Assembly (NCBI RefSeq): GCF_021352225.1
Contig: NZ_JAAUVI010000019.1
Coordinates: forward strand, 1,904 to 54,454
From: Methylobacterium sp. C25
GTDB taxonomy: Bacteria; Pseudomonadota; Alphaproteobacteria; Rhizobiales; Beijerinckiaceae
Direction of reading: 5' to 3'
DNA: 52,551 bases
The notes beneath the pieces are model-generated. The model was not told the DNA's origin. It worked only from the letters and a program-made list of their open reading frames with translations, and made no database searches. Shown piece by piece: positions 41,516 through 50,359 of the stretch. The number at the start of each line of letters is the position of its first letter. The first letter of the stretch is position 1. The translations under genes were made by a program, and so were the position numbers.

Positions 41516-42259
41516 TCAGTGAGCCAAACCCGGAAGAGCGAGCACGGTCGTCGTCAGTCCCAGCACGGCGAGCAGCGCGAGCACGACGGAGCGAAATATT
41601 TTCTGGTTGATGCGCGAGAAGAGCGCCAATCCGAGCAGGACGCTGACCAGGACGACGGGGATGCCCACCTTCAGGTCGTCGACGAGTTCCGGGGGGAAGG
41701 GATCGTAGAGCGCGAGAATGGCGAGGGACCAGATCTGCATCACCAGCGTGAAGCTCTGGTAGACGGCCCGCTGGATCCGCGGCTCCCAGTCCCGGACCAT
41801 GCTCCAGGCGGTCGGCAGGGCACCCGACAGGCCGGCGATGCCCCCGAGGATGCCGCCGACGAAGCCGACCGCGCCGTCGACCCACAGGCCTCTGACCTTC
41901 ACGTGGAAATCCGGACGCAGGCAGGCCAGGAAGCTGGCATAGGCGATGAGAAACACCCCGATCGCGATCTTGATCGCGGTCGGACGCAACTCGTGCAGGA
42001 GGACGATCCCGATCGGTGCGCCGAGGAAGCCGGGGAGGATCATGGCAAGGGCCGTCGGCCAGGGCGGCGCCGTCTTCAGGCGGACGATGGCGATGACGTT
42101 CGAGAGGATGCTGCAGATCAGCACGAGGGCCGCGGCTTCGATCGGCGGCTTGATCGTGAGCAGGATGCCGGACGCGATCAGCGAGAACGCGAAGCCCGTC
42201 AGCCCGGAGATGAAGCCGGCCCCACCGAGGCAGGCTGCTACAACGAGCGTCTCGATCAC
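41516..42259 (-). CDS. TSUP/TauE-SafE family membrane permease
   Basis: A 247-residue membrane protein with about eight segments. GFISGLTGFAFSL near the N-terminus and GFVGGILGGIAGLSGALPT in the middle are the paired TSUP motifs. Such proteins export or import sulphite, sulphoacetate or other small organic anions. The GTG at 42259 has AAGGAGG upstream; the upstream frame extension to 42379 is unlikely. It lies between the ThDP gene and the fumarase genes on the same strand. Confidence 0.88.
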   Translation of the reverse strand: MIETLVVAACLGGAGFISGLTGFAFSLIASGILLTIKPPIEAAALVLICSILSNVIAIVRLKTAPPWPTALAMILPGFLGAPIGIVLLHELRPTAIKIAIGVFLIAYASFLACLRPDFHVKVRGLWVDGAVGFVGGILGGIAGLSGALPTAWSMVRDWEPRIQRAVYQSFTLVMQIWSLAILALYDPFPPELVDDLKVGIPVVLVSVLLGLALFSRINQKIFRSVVLALLAVLGLTTTVLALPGLAH

Positions 42260-42451
42260 GGCCCGCCTCCTTCGGCGCACGTGATCCGGTCGCGCCGCCC
42301 GTTGCTGGCATTCACGGCCGTGTTGGGGAAATCCCGGAACCGTGGCCCGATCCGGACGTCGACGACCCTCAATGCGCATCTCCCATCGGCGTGACGTCGG
42401 TTACAGGCCGGAGAACGCCATCGCGGCTCCCAGTCTGCCGTGCTGGGCTCG

Positions 42452-43123
42452 TCAGATCACTTCGTCCGTTTTGTCGTCGGTCTCGCCGTAGCGGCGCAGC
42501 GTGGCGGGCTTGGTGCCCTCGTAGAGCCGCGCCAGTCCGGGAGCGATCTTCTCGTTCTCGCGCTCGAACAGGGACGCACCGTCGAGGTCGCTCTCGACGA
42601 TGAACGGCCCGAAATGTTCGACGTCGAGCACCCAGACCGCCTGGGCGAGGCCGAGCTCTTTGCGCCAGTAGACGCCCGGCACGTCCTTGATGCCGCGGCC
42701 GAGCAGCGCGCCGGTGCCGTAGCCGACGGTCGTCAGGTAGATCGCCTTGTTGGGCACGAAGACGTTCCGATAGATCTCGGAGGTCATCCCGCCCTTACCG
42801 ATGATGATATTGCAGCCTGAGAGCTTGAACCAGCCATCCAGCCACTTCGCGAAGCGGAACGAGGCGGTGGCCGTTACCGCGCCGACGTTGAAGCGACCGT
42901 CCGGTTCGATCGAGGCGGCGGGCGAGCAGTGGAAGTTCGCCGTGCCGAGATCGACATTGGCGGCGGGCATCCCGGCGCCTTCCTCGATGGCCCGCTTGTA
43001 GACGCCCTCGCGCGCCGTGAAGAGCCGGCCGGTCAGGTAGACGACCGTGCCGATCTTGAGCTTGCGAAGCGCCTCGACGGAGGCGGGCAGCGTCAGCTCG
43101 ACGGTTTTGATGGTGCTGGCCAT
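42452..43123 (-). CDS. Class I fumarate hydratase, beta subunit (C-terminal type)
   Basis: A 223-residue protein equal to the beta (C-terminal) half of class I fumarases and L-tartrate dehydratases. Hallmarks: LKIGTVVYLTGRLFTARE, NFHCSPAA-type loop, VNVGAVTATASFRF-like stretch, LSGCNIIIGKGGM and VEHFGPFIVESD. It begins 5 bp after the alpha-subunit stop. Two-subunit class I enzymes may act on fumarate, tartrate or mesaconate, so the substrate is open. An ATG at 43123 follows the family N-terminus. Confidence 0.9.
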   Translation of the reverse strand: MASTIKTVELTLPASVEALRKLKIGTVVYLTGRLFTAREGVYKRAIEEGAGMPAANVDLGTANFHCSPAASIEPDGRFNVGAVTATASFRFAKWLDGWFKLSGCNIIIGKGGMTSEIYRNVFVPNKAIYLTTVGYGTGALLGRGIKDVPGVYWRKELGLAQAVWVLDVEHFGPFIVESDLDGASLFERENEKIAPGLARLYEGTKPATLRRYGETDDKTDEVI

Positions 43124-43128
43124 GCCCC

Positions 43129-44088
43129 TCACTCCGTGGCCATCGGGACGGGCGTGTGCCACTCGACCGTGGCGCGGCGCGAGTAGTCGGTGAACCAGTC
43201 CGGGTCGGTGCGGTACTCGACCCTGCCGTCGCCATGGATGCGCGCCGTCGCCCTCCGCGAAGACAGGCAGAACATGTGCACGCTCATCGGCATGCCGCCG
43301 GTGTGGCAGTAACCGACCTCGATGTTGCAATCGACGACCATCGACGAGCCCATGAAGCCCATGGCGCCCATGCCGATCGAGTTGCCGAGTTCCTTGAACT
43401 CGTCTTCGAGCTCCGCGATCTTCGGGTCCGGGTTGCGGCTGCCGACCGTGCGCAGGCAGGAAGCCTGCTTTCCGAGCACCATGCAGGCGTCCTTCGAACC
43501 GCCCAGGCCCACCCCGACGATGGCAGGCTGGCAGGCGAGCCCGCGCTTGCCGAAGGCGACGAGCGTGTCGAGGAAGAAGCGTCGGATGCCCTGCATGCCG
43601 TCGCCGGGAAACAGCATCCGGTAGTCGGAGCCGAACAGGCCCCCCTTGTGGACGGTCGTCAGGTCGATCCAGTCCGCATCCGGGTGGAAGGCGTAGTCGA
43701 TCTCCGGCGCGTTGATGCCGACATTGTTGTCGTGGTCGGTCCGCCAGAGCGGATGGACCCGGTTCGGACGAAGCGGAATGGACTGCGTGGCATTCGCGGT
43801 CGCGCGCCTCAGGGCGCTCTCGACGCCGATGGGACCGCTCTCAGGCCGGGCGTCGTTGCCGTATTTCACGTACCAGCGCGGCACGCCCGTATCGCCGCAC
43901 ATCGCACGCCGATCTTCCTTCGCCGCCTCGTAGTTCTCCAGCATCGCCTGGATCACGAACGAAGAAAGGTCGCCCTTCTCCGTATCGGCGCAACGCCGGA
44001 GGCCACCGAGATAGTCTTCGGGAATCTCGATGGCAGCCTTCTCCATCAGAGTTTCGGCCGTCTTCTCGATCGTTGCGAGAGGGATCAT
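43129..44088 (-). CDS. Class I fumarate hydratase, alpha subunit (N-terminal type)
   Basis: A 319-residue iron-sulphur hydratase subunit. Cluster cysteines are in MCGDTGVPRWYV (near residue 64), CQPAIVGVGLGGS, and YCHTGGMPMSVH. The enzyme interconverts fumarate and malate or analogous diacids through a labile 4Fe-4S cluster. It starts 40 bp after sdhA and is followed closely by the beta subunit, so hydration of the product of the dehydrogenase is the simplest reading of the operon. Confidence 0.9.
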   Translation of the reverse strand: MIPLATIEKTAETLMEKAAIEIPEDYLGGLRRCADTEKGDLSSFVIQAMLENYEAAKEDRRAMCGDTGVPRWYVKYGNDARPESGPIGVESALRRATANATQSIPLRPNRVHPLWRTDHDNNVGINAPEIDYAFHPDADWIDLTTVHKGGLFGSDYRMLFPGDGMQGIRRFFLDTLVAFGKRGLACQPAIVGVGLGGSKDACMVLGKQASCLRTVGSRNPDPKIAELEDEFKELGNSIGMGAMGFMGSSMVVDCNIEVGYCHTGGMPMSVHMFCLSSRRATARIHGDGRVEYRTDPDWFTDYSRRATVEWHTPVPMATE

Positions 44089-44128
44089 GGCTGTCTCGAC
44101 GAATATCGATCTGGAGATGGAGTGCCCG

Positions 44129-45865
44129 CTATTCCGCGGCGACGGCCTGCACGAGCAGCGACTCGCCCGGCCGAACCCTGGTGAACTGGACGGGCTCGTC
44201 GGTGATCGTCAGGTCCGAGCCCGTCTGTCTCACGACAGTGAAGGTCGAGGTTTCGAGATCGCCGGGTTCGGGGAAGTCCGACCTGAAATGAGCACCACGG
44301 GAGTTCGTCCGCCGGGCCGCCGCGAGCGCGATGACGCGGCTGGTCTCGACGAGAGACCGGAGGTTCAACCAGTCGTGCCAAGTCAGGTTGAAGGCACGGT
44401 CGCCATCCGGGACGCCGATCTCCATCAACTCGGCCTCGATCGCGTCCAGGCCTGCGAGCCCACGGGCAAGCCCGGCGGCGTCGCGCACCACACCGACATC
44501 GTCCCACATCAGGTCCATCAACCGTTCGCGCAGGCGATTGACGTCCCCGGGCTTGCGGCCGAACGGATAGGTGCAGCGCTCGGCTTCATGGGCGATCGCG
44601 GCTTCGTCAGGAGGCCGATGGCCGCCATTGGCGGCGATCCATGCCGGCATGACGTCGCCCGCGATCCCGCCGAACACCGTCGAGTTGGCGACTCCGTTGC
44701 CACCGAGGCGGTTGGCACCGTGCATGCCGCTCGCATCCTCGCCCGCAACGAAGAGCCCCGGCATATCCGTGGACGTGTCGGGAAGGCAGATCAGGCCGCC
44801 CATGAAATAGTGGGCCGTCGGAACCACCTCGACGAGGCCGCCGGCGAGATCGAAACCGCAATCGCGGCAGCGATCGACCATGCCCTTGAACTTCTTGGCC
44901 ACGTCGTCGGGGCCGAGATGGCTCATGCGGATGTAGACCCCCCCGTTGGGTGAGGTCCGGCCCGCTTTCATCTCGGCATAGATCGAACGGCTGACCACGT
45001 CGCGGGTCGCGCGTTCCAGTTTCGGATCGTAGTCGCCCATGAACCGGCGCTCGGCACCGTCGAGGAGATGACCGCCGGCACCGCGCAGGCCCTCCTCGAG
45101 GACCGTGCCCGTCATGCGCGTGTCAGGGCCTGCGAGAAGGCCGGTGGGATGGAACTGGACCATCTCCATGTCGCGCAGCGGCAGGCCGGCGCGCAAAGCC
45201 ATGGCCAGCCCGTCCATGCTCTTGTCGCCGGACGGCGTGTGATAGCGGTACATCGTCGGGCCGCCGCCGGTCGCCATCAGGACGGCCCGCGCCTGCACGA
45301 AGCGGAGCTTGCCGGTCCGGATGTCGATCATCAGGATACCGGACAGCGCCTTCCCGCTGGTGTCCGGGATCATCGCGATCGCCCGATGCTCCTCGAGCTT
45401 CCGGATCGAGCGGCGCTTCCACACCTGCTCCATCAGCCGGTTGATGATCTCGATGCCCGTCAGGTCGCCCTTGTGGACGGTGCGGTCGAACGTCTGGCCG
45501 GCGAAGGCCTTGCCATGGAGCGAACCGTCGGCGTTCCGATCGAAGAAGCAGCCGACTTCGTTCTCGAGTTCCCGGACCCGCTCGGGCGCTGTCGAGACCA
45601 GTGTCCAGGCCAAGTCCTGGTCGGGCAACCATTTGCCGCCCTCGATCGTGTCCATGAAGTGGCGCTCGATCGAGTCGCCATTGTGCAGGGCGACGTTGTA
45701 GCCGCCCTGGACCATCCGGGTGCAGCCGCATTTGCCGAGCAGCCCCTTGGTGGCGATGGTGACGGTCAGCGACGGGTCGCGGTCGTGCGCGTGCAGGGCG
45801 GCGAACAAACCTGCCCCACCTGAACCCAGGACCAGGATATCGGTCTCGATGCGTTCGATCGTCAT
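44129..45865 (-). CDS. Succinate dehydrogenase/fumarate reductase-type flavoprotein, without the FAD-linking histidine
   Basis: A 578-residue flavoprotein of the SdhA/FrdA family. FAD loop LVLGSGGAGLFAAL; substrate-site segments QFHPTG, EEGLRGAGGHL, HYFMGG and GANRLGGNG are intact. At the position of the covalent-FAD His in canonical enzymes (RSHT) it has GCTR, with Cys48 in place of the His, so FAD is probably non-covalent. Start ATG 45865 (MTIERIETDI) has GAGG upstream; GTG 45877 is an alternative. It lies 8 bp after sdhC. It may act on succinate, fumarate or a substituted diacid. Confidence 0.9.
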   Translation of the reverse strand: MTIERIETDILVLGSGGAGLFAALHAHDRDPSLTVTIATKGLLGKCGCTRMVQGGYNVALHNGDSIERHFMDTIEGGKWLPDQDLAWTLVSTAPERVRELENEVGCFFDRNADGSLHGKAFAGQTFDRTVHKGDLTGIEIINRLMEQVWKRRSIRKLEEHRAIAMIPDTSGKALSGILMIDIRTGKLRFVQARAVLMATGGGPTMYRYHTPSGDKSMDGLAMALRAGLPLRDMEMVQFHPTGLLAGPDTRMTGTVLEEGLRGAGGHLLDGAERRFMGDYDPKLERATRDVVSRSIYAEMKAGRTSPNGGVYIRMSHLGPDDVAKKFKGMVDRCRDCGFDLAGGLVEVVPTAHYFMGGLICLPDTSTDMPGLFVAGEDASGMHGANRLGGNGVANSTVFGGIAGDVMPAWIAANGGHRPPDEAAIAHEAERCTYPFGRKPGDVNRLRERLMDLMWDDVGVVRDAAGLARGLAGLDAIEAELMEIGVPDGDRAFNLTWHDWLNLRSLVETSRVIALAAARRTNSRGAHFRSDFPEPGDLETSTFTVVRQTGSDLTITDEPVQFTRVRPGESLLVQAVAAE

Positions 45866-45873
45866 CGTCGACC

Positions 45874-46224
45874 TCACAGAACCTGGATCAGGAATGCGAA
45901 TGCGAGCATCGCCGCAGCGCCACCGGCCGCCGTCGCCACCCGAAACTGGTTCACGCGCCAGTCGAAGTTCTCGACGAACAGGACGCGCAATCCTCCCAGG
46001 AAATGGACGCCGAGCAGAAAGACGAGACCGCCTTCGGCCAGCTTGATCAGCGGGATGTCGGTCCAGCGCAGGAAGGAATCGAGCCTGGCCGCACCTTGAA
46101 GCGACAGACCGAGCGCCAGGAAGTGAAGCGGGAGGAAGAGTGCGAGGCCGATGCCGGAGACCCGGTGGACCATGGCGGCGATCCAGAGCGCATTCCGGCG
46201 ATAGGGGCGCGGAGGTGCGCTCAT
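45874..46224 (-). CDS. Succinate dehydrogenase cytochrome b-type membrane subunit (SdhC-like)
   Basis: A 116-residue membrane protein with three segments. The N-terminal HRVSGIGLALFLPLHF is the SdhC quinone-site signature, and VHFLGGLRV fits a haem-ligand H-x3-G-x-R pattern. It overlaps the preceding membrane-subunit stop by ATGA and is followed 8 bp later by sdhA. The frame is open upstream but overlaps the other subunit. Confidence 0.88.
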   Translation of the reverse strand: MSAPPRPYRRNALWIAAMVHRVSGIGLALFLPLHFLALGLSLQGAARLDSFLRWTDIPLIKLAEGGLVFLLGVHFLGGLRVLFVENFDWRVNQFRVATAAGGAAAMLAFAFLIQVL

Positions 46225-46550
46225 GCGAACACCACGGCGAAGACGGCCCTGGCGCCGAGCAGGATCAGGAGGATGCCCAGTCCGGACGACAGAAACGCCG
46301 CAGCCCGGTCCCGGACGGGAAGCCATTCGACGAGGATGTTCCGGATGCCGATCGAAGCGTGGATGGCTGCTGCGACGACGAATGTTCCATAGAACATCGC
46401 CCAGGCGATGCTGCCGCGGGTACGGCCGAGGATGTCGTGCGCCGTCAGACCCTGGCGCGTCGCGTAGAACATGACGGCCAGATGGATGAGCACCAAGGGT
46501 GCCATCAGCGCGGCAGTCCCGCGCTGCCAGATGTAGAGCCTCACGTTCAT
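46221..46550 (-). CDS. Succinate dehydrogenase second membrane subunit (SdhD-like)
   Basis: A 109-residue membrane protein with three segments (LMAPLVLIHLAVMFY first). It has its own H-x3-G-x-R motif, IHASIGIRNIL, similar to the haem-ligand motif of the other subunit. Start overlaps sdhB (4 bp), stop overlaps sdhC (4 bp). It anchors the complex and helps form the quinone site. Confidence 0.87.
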   Translation of the reverse strand: MNVRLYIWQRGTAALMAPLVLIHLAVMFYATRQGLTAHDILGRTRGSIAWAMFYGTFVVAAAIHASIGIRNILVEWLPVRDRAAAFLSSGLGILLILLGARAVFAVVFA

Positions 46551-47281
46551 GGCTTCAGCTCACCCTTGAGATAAGCTTTCGTCGCCAGCCGCTTCAGGAG
46601 CGAGATCGAACCCGTCGGGTTGAGGCTCTGAGGACAGTATTCTTGGCAAGATTGATGGGTGTGGCAGGCATGGCATCCGCCATTGGCCGCGACAGCGGCG
46701 AGTCGCGGCTTCTGAGCGCTGTCGCGAAGGTCGTTCATCAGCGTCCACGCCCTGTTGAGGGCGGCCGGTCCGAGATAGTCGTCGTTCCAACGCACCGTGT
46801 CGCAGCCGGCGTAACAGACGCCGCAATTGATGCATTCGATGCCCGCGTCGGCCGCGATGCGTTGCGGCTCGTTGGGGCGTATCGGTTCAACCGGCTCGGC
46901 CCGCGACTTCGACGGCTCGAACACGCCGCCGGCCTTCTGCCACTTATCGAAGAAGGGCTGCATGTCCGCGGCAAGATCTTTGATGACCGGCAGGTTCGAA
47001 AGCGGCGCGATCTGGAGCTTTCCGTCCTTCGCAACCTTGGAGACGTGTGTGCGGCAGGTCCATCTCGGACGACCGTTCACTGTCATGCCGCATGAGCCGC
47101 ACATTCCGACGCGGCACGCGAAACGATAACTCAGTGTCGGGTCGATGTGCCGCTGAACATGCGTGACGACATCAAGAACTGTCTGGTTCTGACGATTGGG
47201 GACGGAATATGTTTCGAAGTTTCCGTCCTGGCCGCCGCGCCAGATAGACACCGTCAGGGAGGCATTATCCGCCTGCGGCAT
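46547..47281 (-). CDS. Succinate dehydrogenase/fumarate reductase iron-sulphur subunit (SdhB-like)
   Basis: A 244-residue protein with three iron-sulphur centres: 2Fe-2S in FACRVGMCGSCGMTVNG, 4Fe-4S beginning CINCGVCYAGC, and the 3Fe-4S/4Fe-4S set in CHACHTHQSCQEYCPQ. It is the first gene of a minus-strand run B-D-C-A-fumarase alpha-beta, unlike the usual C-D-A-B order. A promoter probably lies in 47282-47557. GGAGG is 11 bases before the ATG. Confidence 0.9.
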   Translation of the reverse strand: MPQADNASLTVSIWRGGQDGNFETYSVPNRQNQTVLDVVTHVQRHIDPTLSYRFACRVGMCGSCGMTVNGRPRWTCRTHVSKVAKDGKLQIAPLSNLPVIKDLAADMQPFFDKWQKAGGVFEPSKSRAEPVEPIRPNEPQRIAADAGIECINCGVCYAGCDTVRWNDDYLGPAALNRAWTLMNDLRDSAQKPRLAAVAANGGCHACHTHQSCQEYCPQSLNPTGSISLLKRLATKAYLKGELKP

Positions 47282-47307
47282 CCTCGATATCCTCCCGCGT
47301 ATGGCTT

Positions 47308-47364
47308 TCTTGAGAATTTTTCTAACATCGACGTTGATTTATAACAATCGAATTTCCCTCAAGA
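47308..47364. promoter_or_regulatory. AT-rich inverted repeat upstream of the accessory SDH operon
   Basis: TCTTGAG (47308-47314) is repeated inverted as CTCAAGA (47358-47364), with a 43-base AT-rich spacer that also holds TTG-N8-CAA (47334-47347). It is 27 bp upstream of sdhB and 194 bp downstream of a LysR gene. It could be an operator; evidence is only positional. Confidence 0.3.
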
Positions 47365-47557
47365 TTATCTTCGACAATTTTGAAGATACGCGGCAGCTCG
47401 CCTTGCCTGGGCAGGCCTCGATGGAGCTGCGCACGCGGCGTCGCCCCGGCACGAACAGAGAGCCGTTCTCAGCTTCCGTGTACGGAACGCGGCGGCGGGA
47501 TCGATGGCGGGAGCAATTGCCCGGATCGTCGATGACGCAGGGTCTTCGACCGCGTTT

Positions 47558-48496
47558 TCAGGTCGGGTCGCCACCGTTGCCGGCTCGCTTCGGCCGCCGC
47601 GTCGCGACGCGATCGATCCGTCCCGAGCCGGGAGCCGCTTCGCGTTTCAGGACGTCCAGAAGGACGTCGACCAGCGCCGCTTTCGCGTGCTCCTCCATTT
47701 GGACGACACCAACGATCCTCTGCGTCGTCGGCCCTGAGAACCGAACGGTCCGCACGGGCAAATCGCTCGCGTCGTCCGTCGAACGCTGAGGAACGACCGA
47801 CACGCCCAATCCGTGATGGACCATGGTTCGGATCGCCTCCAGCGTGTCGAGCACCATCGCCTCGCGGACCTGGATCTTTCGTCGTTTCAGGAAGTCGTCG
47901 ATCAGTTGCCCGACCCACGCGTGTCGCGAGTAGCGGATGAACGGGTATGCCGTCAGCAGGTCTTCCGCCTTCTTCGCCGGAGCATCGAGCGGAGTGATCA
48001 GGACCAGCGGTTCCTGAGAAAACGGCGACCAGCGAAGGCCAGCGTTCGAAAGCTTGAAATCGCTCACGACCGCCGCATCCATCGCGCCCTTCTGGACGCG
48101 GCCGACCAAGTCTTTCGACAGGCCCATGGCCAGTTCGACGTGAAGCGCTGGGTAGCGCTCCCGGAGAGCCTTGAGCGCCTTCGGCATGACGCCGGTCATC
48201 ACGCTCGGCACGACGCCGAGCCTGAGATGTCCCTCGACCGTCGTGTCGTTGATCACCTGAAACAGGCGGTCGTAGGCAGCGACCGCCTCAATGGCGTGCG
48301 GCAGCAAGGCCCGCCCGACCGACGTCAAGGTAGGGGGACGGTTCGAACGATCGAAGAGCGCCACCCGGAACTCGTCTTCCAGCACCTTCATCTGGACCGT
48401 GATCGCCGACTGCGTTCGCCCGACGGTCTTGGCGGCCGCTGCGAAGGATCCGCCCTCGGCGACGGCAACGAAAGTGCGAAGTTCCCGAAGTGACAA
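47558..48496 (-). CDS. LysR-family regulator upstream of the accessory SDH operon
   Basis: A 312-residue LysR protein. The helix-turn-helix runs from LRELRTFVAVAEGGS to AITVQMKVLEDEF, and the effector domain has HLRLGVVPSVMTGVMPKAL and MVHHGLGVSVVPQR. The start is read as TTG at 48496, since no ATG/GTG suits the family N-terminus. It is on the same strand as sdhB, 276 bp upstream of it, and 246 bp from mmsA. The C-terminal tail past about residue 295 is Arg-rich and not conserved. Confidence 0.9.
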   Translation of the reverse strand: MSLRELRTFVAVAEGGSFAAAAKTVGRTQSAITVQMKVLEDEFRVALFDRSNRPPTLTSVGRALLPHAIEAVAAYDRLFQVINDTTVEGHLRLGVVPSVMTGVMPKALKALRERYPALHVELAMGLSKDLVGRVQKGAMDAAVVSDFKLSNAGLRWSPFSQEPLVLITPLDAPAKKAEDLLTAYPFIRYSRHAWVGQLIDDFLKRRKIQVREAMVLDTLEAIRTMVHHGLGVSVVPQRSTDDASDLPVRTVRFSGPTTQRIVGVVQMEEHAKAALVDVLLDVLKREAAPGSGRIDRVATRRPKRAGNGGDPT

Positions 48497-48742
48497 TCTG
48501 CCGACTCTTCTTCTTGAGCGCCGTTCAAGAAATCATACGGGTAGGTGCCAATCGGCTCAATTCCGCCGTCGCCACGTTCATCGGATACGTGTTCGGTCAA
48601 GCCGGCCCGTGGCCCAAAGCCCTCGGGCTGCGAATGGTTCTCCGGATGCGAACCGGAGCCGGTCTGAACAACCGGCTCCCGTCATCGTCCTCAAGGCGTG
48701 TTCGGACGTGCTCGCGCGCCCATCCCTCGACCTCGGCCGACC

Positions 48743-50242
48743 CTATTTCATGGTCGGCATGACGAACTCGGCGCCTGCGCGAATGCCGGTCGGCCAGCGG
48801 GTCGTGATGGTCTTCAGGCGGGTATAGAACCGGACGCCCTCCGGCCCGTGCATGTGGTGATCGCCGAACAATGAGGCTTTCCAGCCGCCGAACGAATGGA
48901 AGGCCATCGGCACCGGGATCGGCACATTGATCCCGACCATGCCCACCTGGATCTCATGAGCGAATTCCCGAGCCGCATCGCCGTCGCGGGTGAAGATCGC
49001 GGTGCCGTTGCCGAACTCGTGCTCGTTGATCAGCTTGGCGGCCGTCGCGTAGTCGGGGGCTCGGGTGATCCCGAGGACGGGTCCGAAGATCTCCTCTTTG
49101 TAGATCCGCATGTCCGGCGTGACGTGATCGAACAACGTGCCGCCGAGAAAGTAGCCGCCTTCGTAGCCCTGGAGCTTGAGGTCGCGACCGTCGACCAGCA
49201 GTTGGGCCCCTTCGGCAACGCCCTGATCGATATAGCCGCGCACCTTCTCGTAGTGCTGCCTCGTCACCAGCGGTCCCATTTCCGACTCGGGATCGGTTCC
49301 AGGGCCGACCTTGAGGGCATTGATCTTCGGGACGAGCTTCCCGATCAGAGCATCTGCGGCCTTCTCGCCCACCGGCACGGCGACCGAGATCGCCATACAA
49401 CGCTCGCCCGCCGAGCCGAAAGCCGCGCCCATCAGAGCATCGACCGCCTGATCCATGTCGGCATCGGGCATGACGATCATGTGGTTCTTGGCACCGCCCA
49501 AGGCCTGCGCGCGCTTCCCGTTCGCGGTAGCGGTGGCGTAGATGTACTTCGCGATCGGAGTGGAGCCGACGAAGCTCACGCCGGCGATGTCGGAATGGTG
49601 AAGCAGGGCGTCGACCGCCTCCTTGTCGCCCTGGACCACGGAGAACACGCCGTCCGGAAGACCCGCCTCCTTCAGCCACTCAGCCATCAGGATCGACGGG
49701 CTTGGATCACGCTCCGACGGCTTCAGGACGAAGCAGTTCCCGCAAGCCAGTGCGACGGGGAACATCCACATCGGCACCATGACGGGAAAGTTGAACGGCG
49801 TGATGCCGGCGACGACGCCGAGGGGCTGCCGCAGCGCATGGCTGTCCACCTGCGTCCCGACGTTTTCGGAAAACTCACCCTTGAGGAGTTGAGGGATGCC
49901 GACGGCGAACTCGACGATTTCCAGTCCGCGCTGAACCTCGCCCTTCGCATCCGAGTGCACCTTGCCATGCTCGGCCGTGATCAGGGCCGCCAGCTCGTCG
50001 ATGCGCTCTTCGCAGATACCGAGGAACTTGTTGAGGATCCGCGCGCGGCGTAGCGCAGGCGTACGGGACCACTTCGGGAACGCTGCAACGGCAGATGCGA
50101 CCGCACGATCGACGTCAGCGGTGCTCGCGAGTGCGACGACACCCGTCTGTTCGCCACTTGCCGGATTGAAGACCGGCGAAGTCCGGCCGCTTCGGCCGCC
50201 TGCGCGGCCGCCGTCGATGTAGTGGCCGATCTCGGTGGGCAT
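48743..50242 (-). CDS. mmsA: Methylmalonate-semialdehyde dehydrogenase (acylating), MmsA-type
   Basis: A 499-residue CoA-acylating aldehyde dehydrogenase. It starts MPTEIGHYIDG; PFNFPVMVPMWM, SFVGSTPIAKYIY and the catalytic Cys in GSAGERCMA are diagnostic, and the length equals that of known MmsA proteins. It converts methylmalonate or malonate semialdehyde plus CoA to propionyl- or acetyl-CoA and CO2, a step in valine, inositol and beta-alanine breakdown. A LysR gene is divergent, 117 bp away. GAGGAAG precedes the ATG. Confidence 0.93.
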   Translation of the reverse strand: MPTEIGHYIDGGRAGGRSGRTSPVFNPASGEQTGVVALASTADVDRAVASAVAAFPKWSRTPALRRARILNKFLGICEERIDELAALITAEHGKVHSDAKGEVQRGLEIVEFAVGIPQLLKGEFSENVGTQVDSHALRQPLGVVAGITPFNFPVMVPMWMFPVALACGNCFVLKPSERDPSPSILMAEWLKEAGLPDGVFSVVQGDKEAVDALLHHSDIAGVSFVGSTPIAKYIYATATANGKRAQALGGAKNHMIVMPDADMDQAVDALMGAAFGSAGERCMAISVAVPVGEKAADALIGKLVPKINALKVGPGTDPESEMGPLVTRQHYEKVRGYIDQGVAEGAQLLVDGRDLKLQGYEGGYFLGGTLFDHVTPDMRIYKEEIFGPVLGITRAPDYATAAKLINEHEFGNGTAIFTRDGDAAREFAHEIQVGMVGINVPIPVPMAFHSFGGWKASLFGDHHMHGPEGVRFYTRLKTITTRWPTGIRAGAEFVMPTMK

Positions 50243-50359
50243 GGCGCTTCCTCTCATTCGGGCGGCAGCGACGCACCTGCCCATTTATGTCGAGCCTTTT
50301 TTGGACTACGAAAAATATGTTTCAATAGCTGATGCCGCTCAACCGTTGTGCGCAAATCA

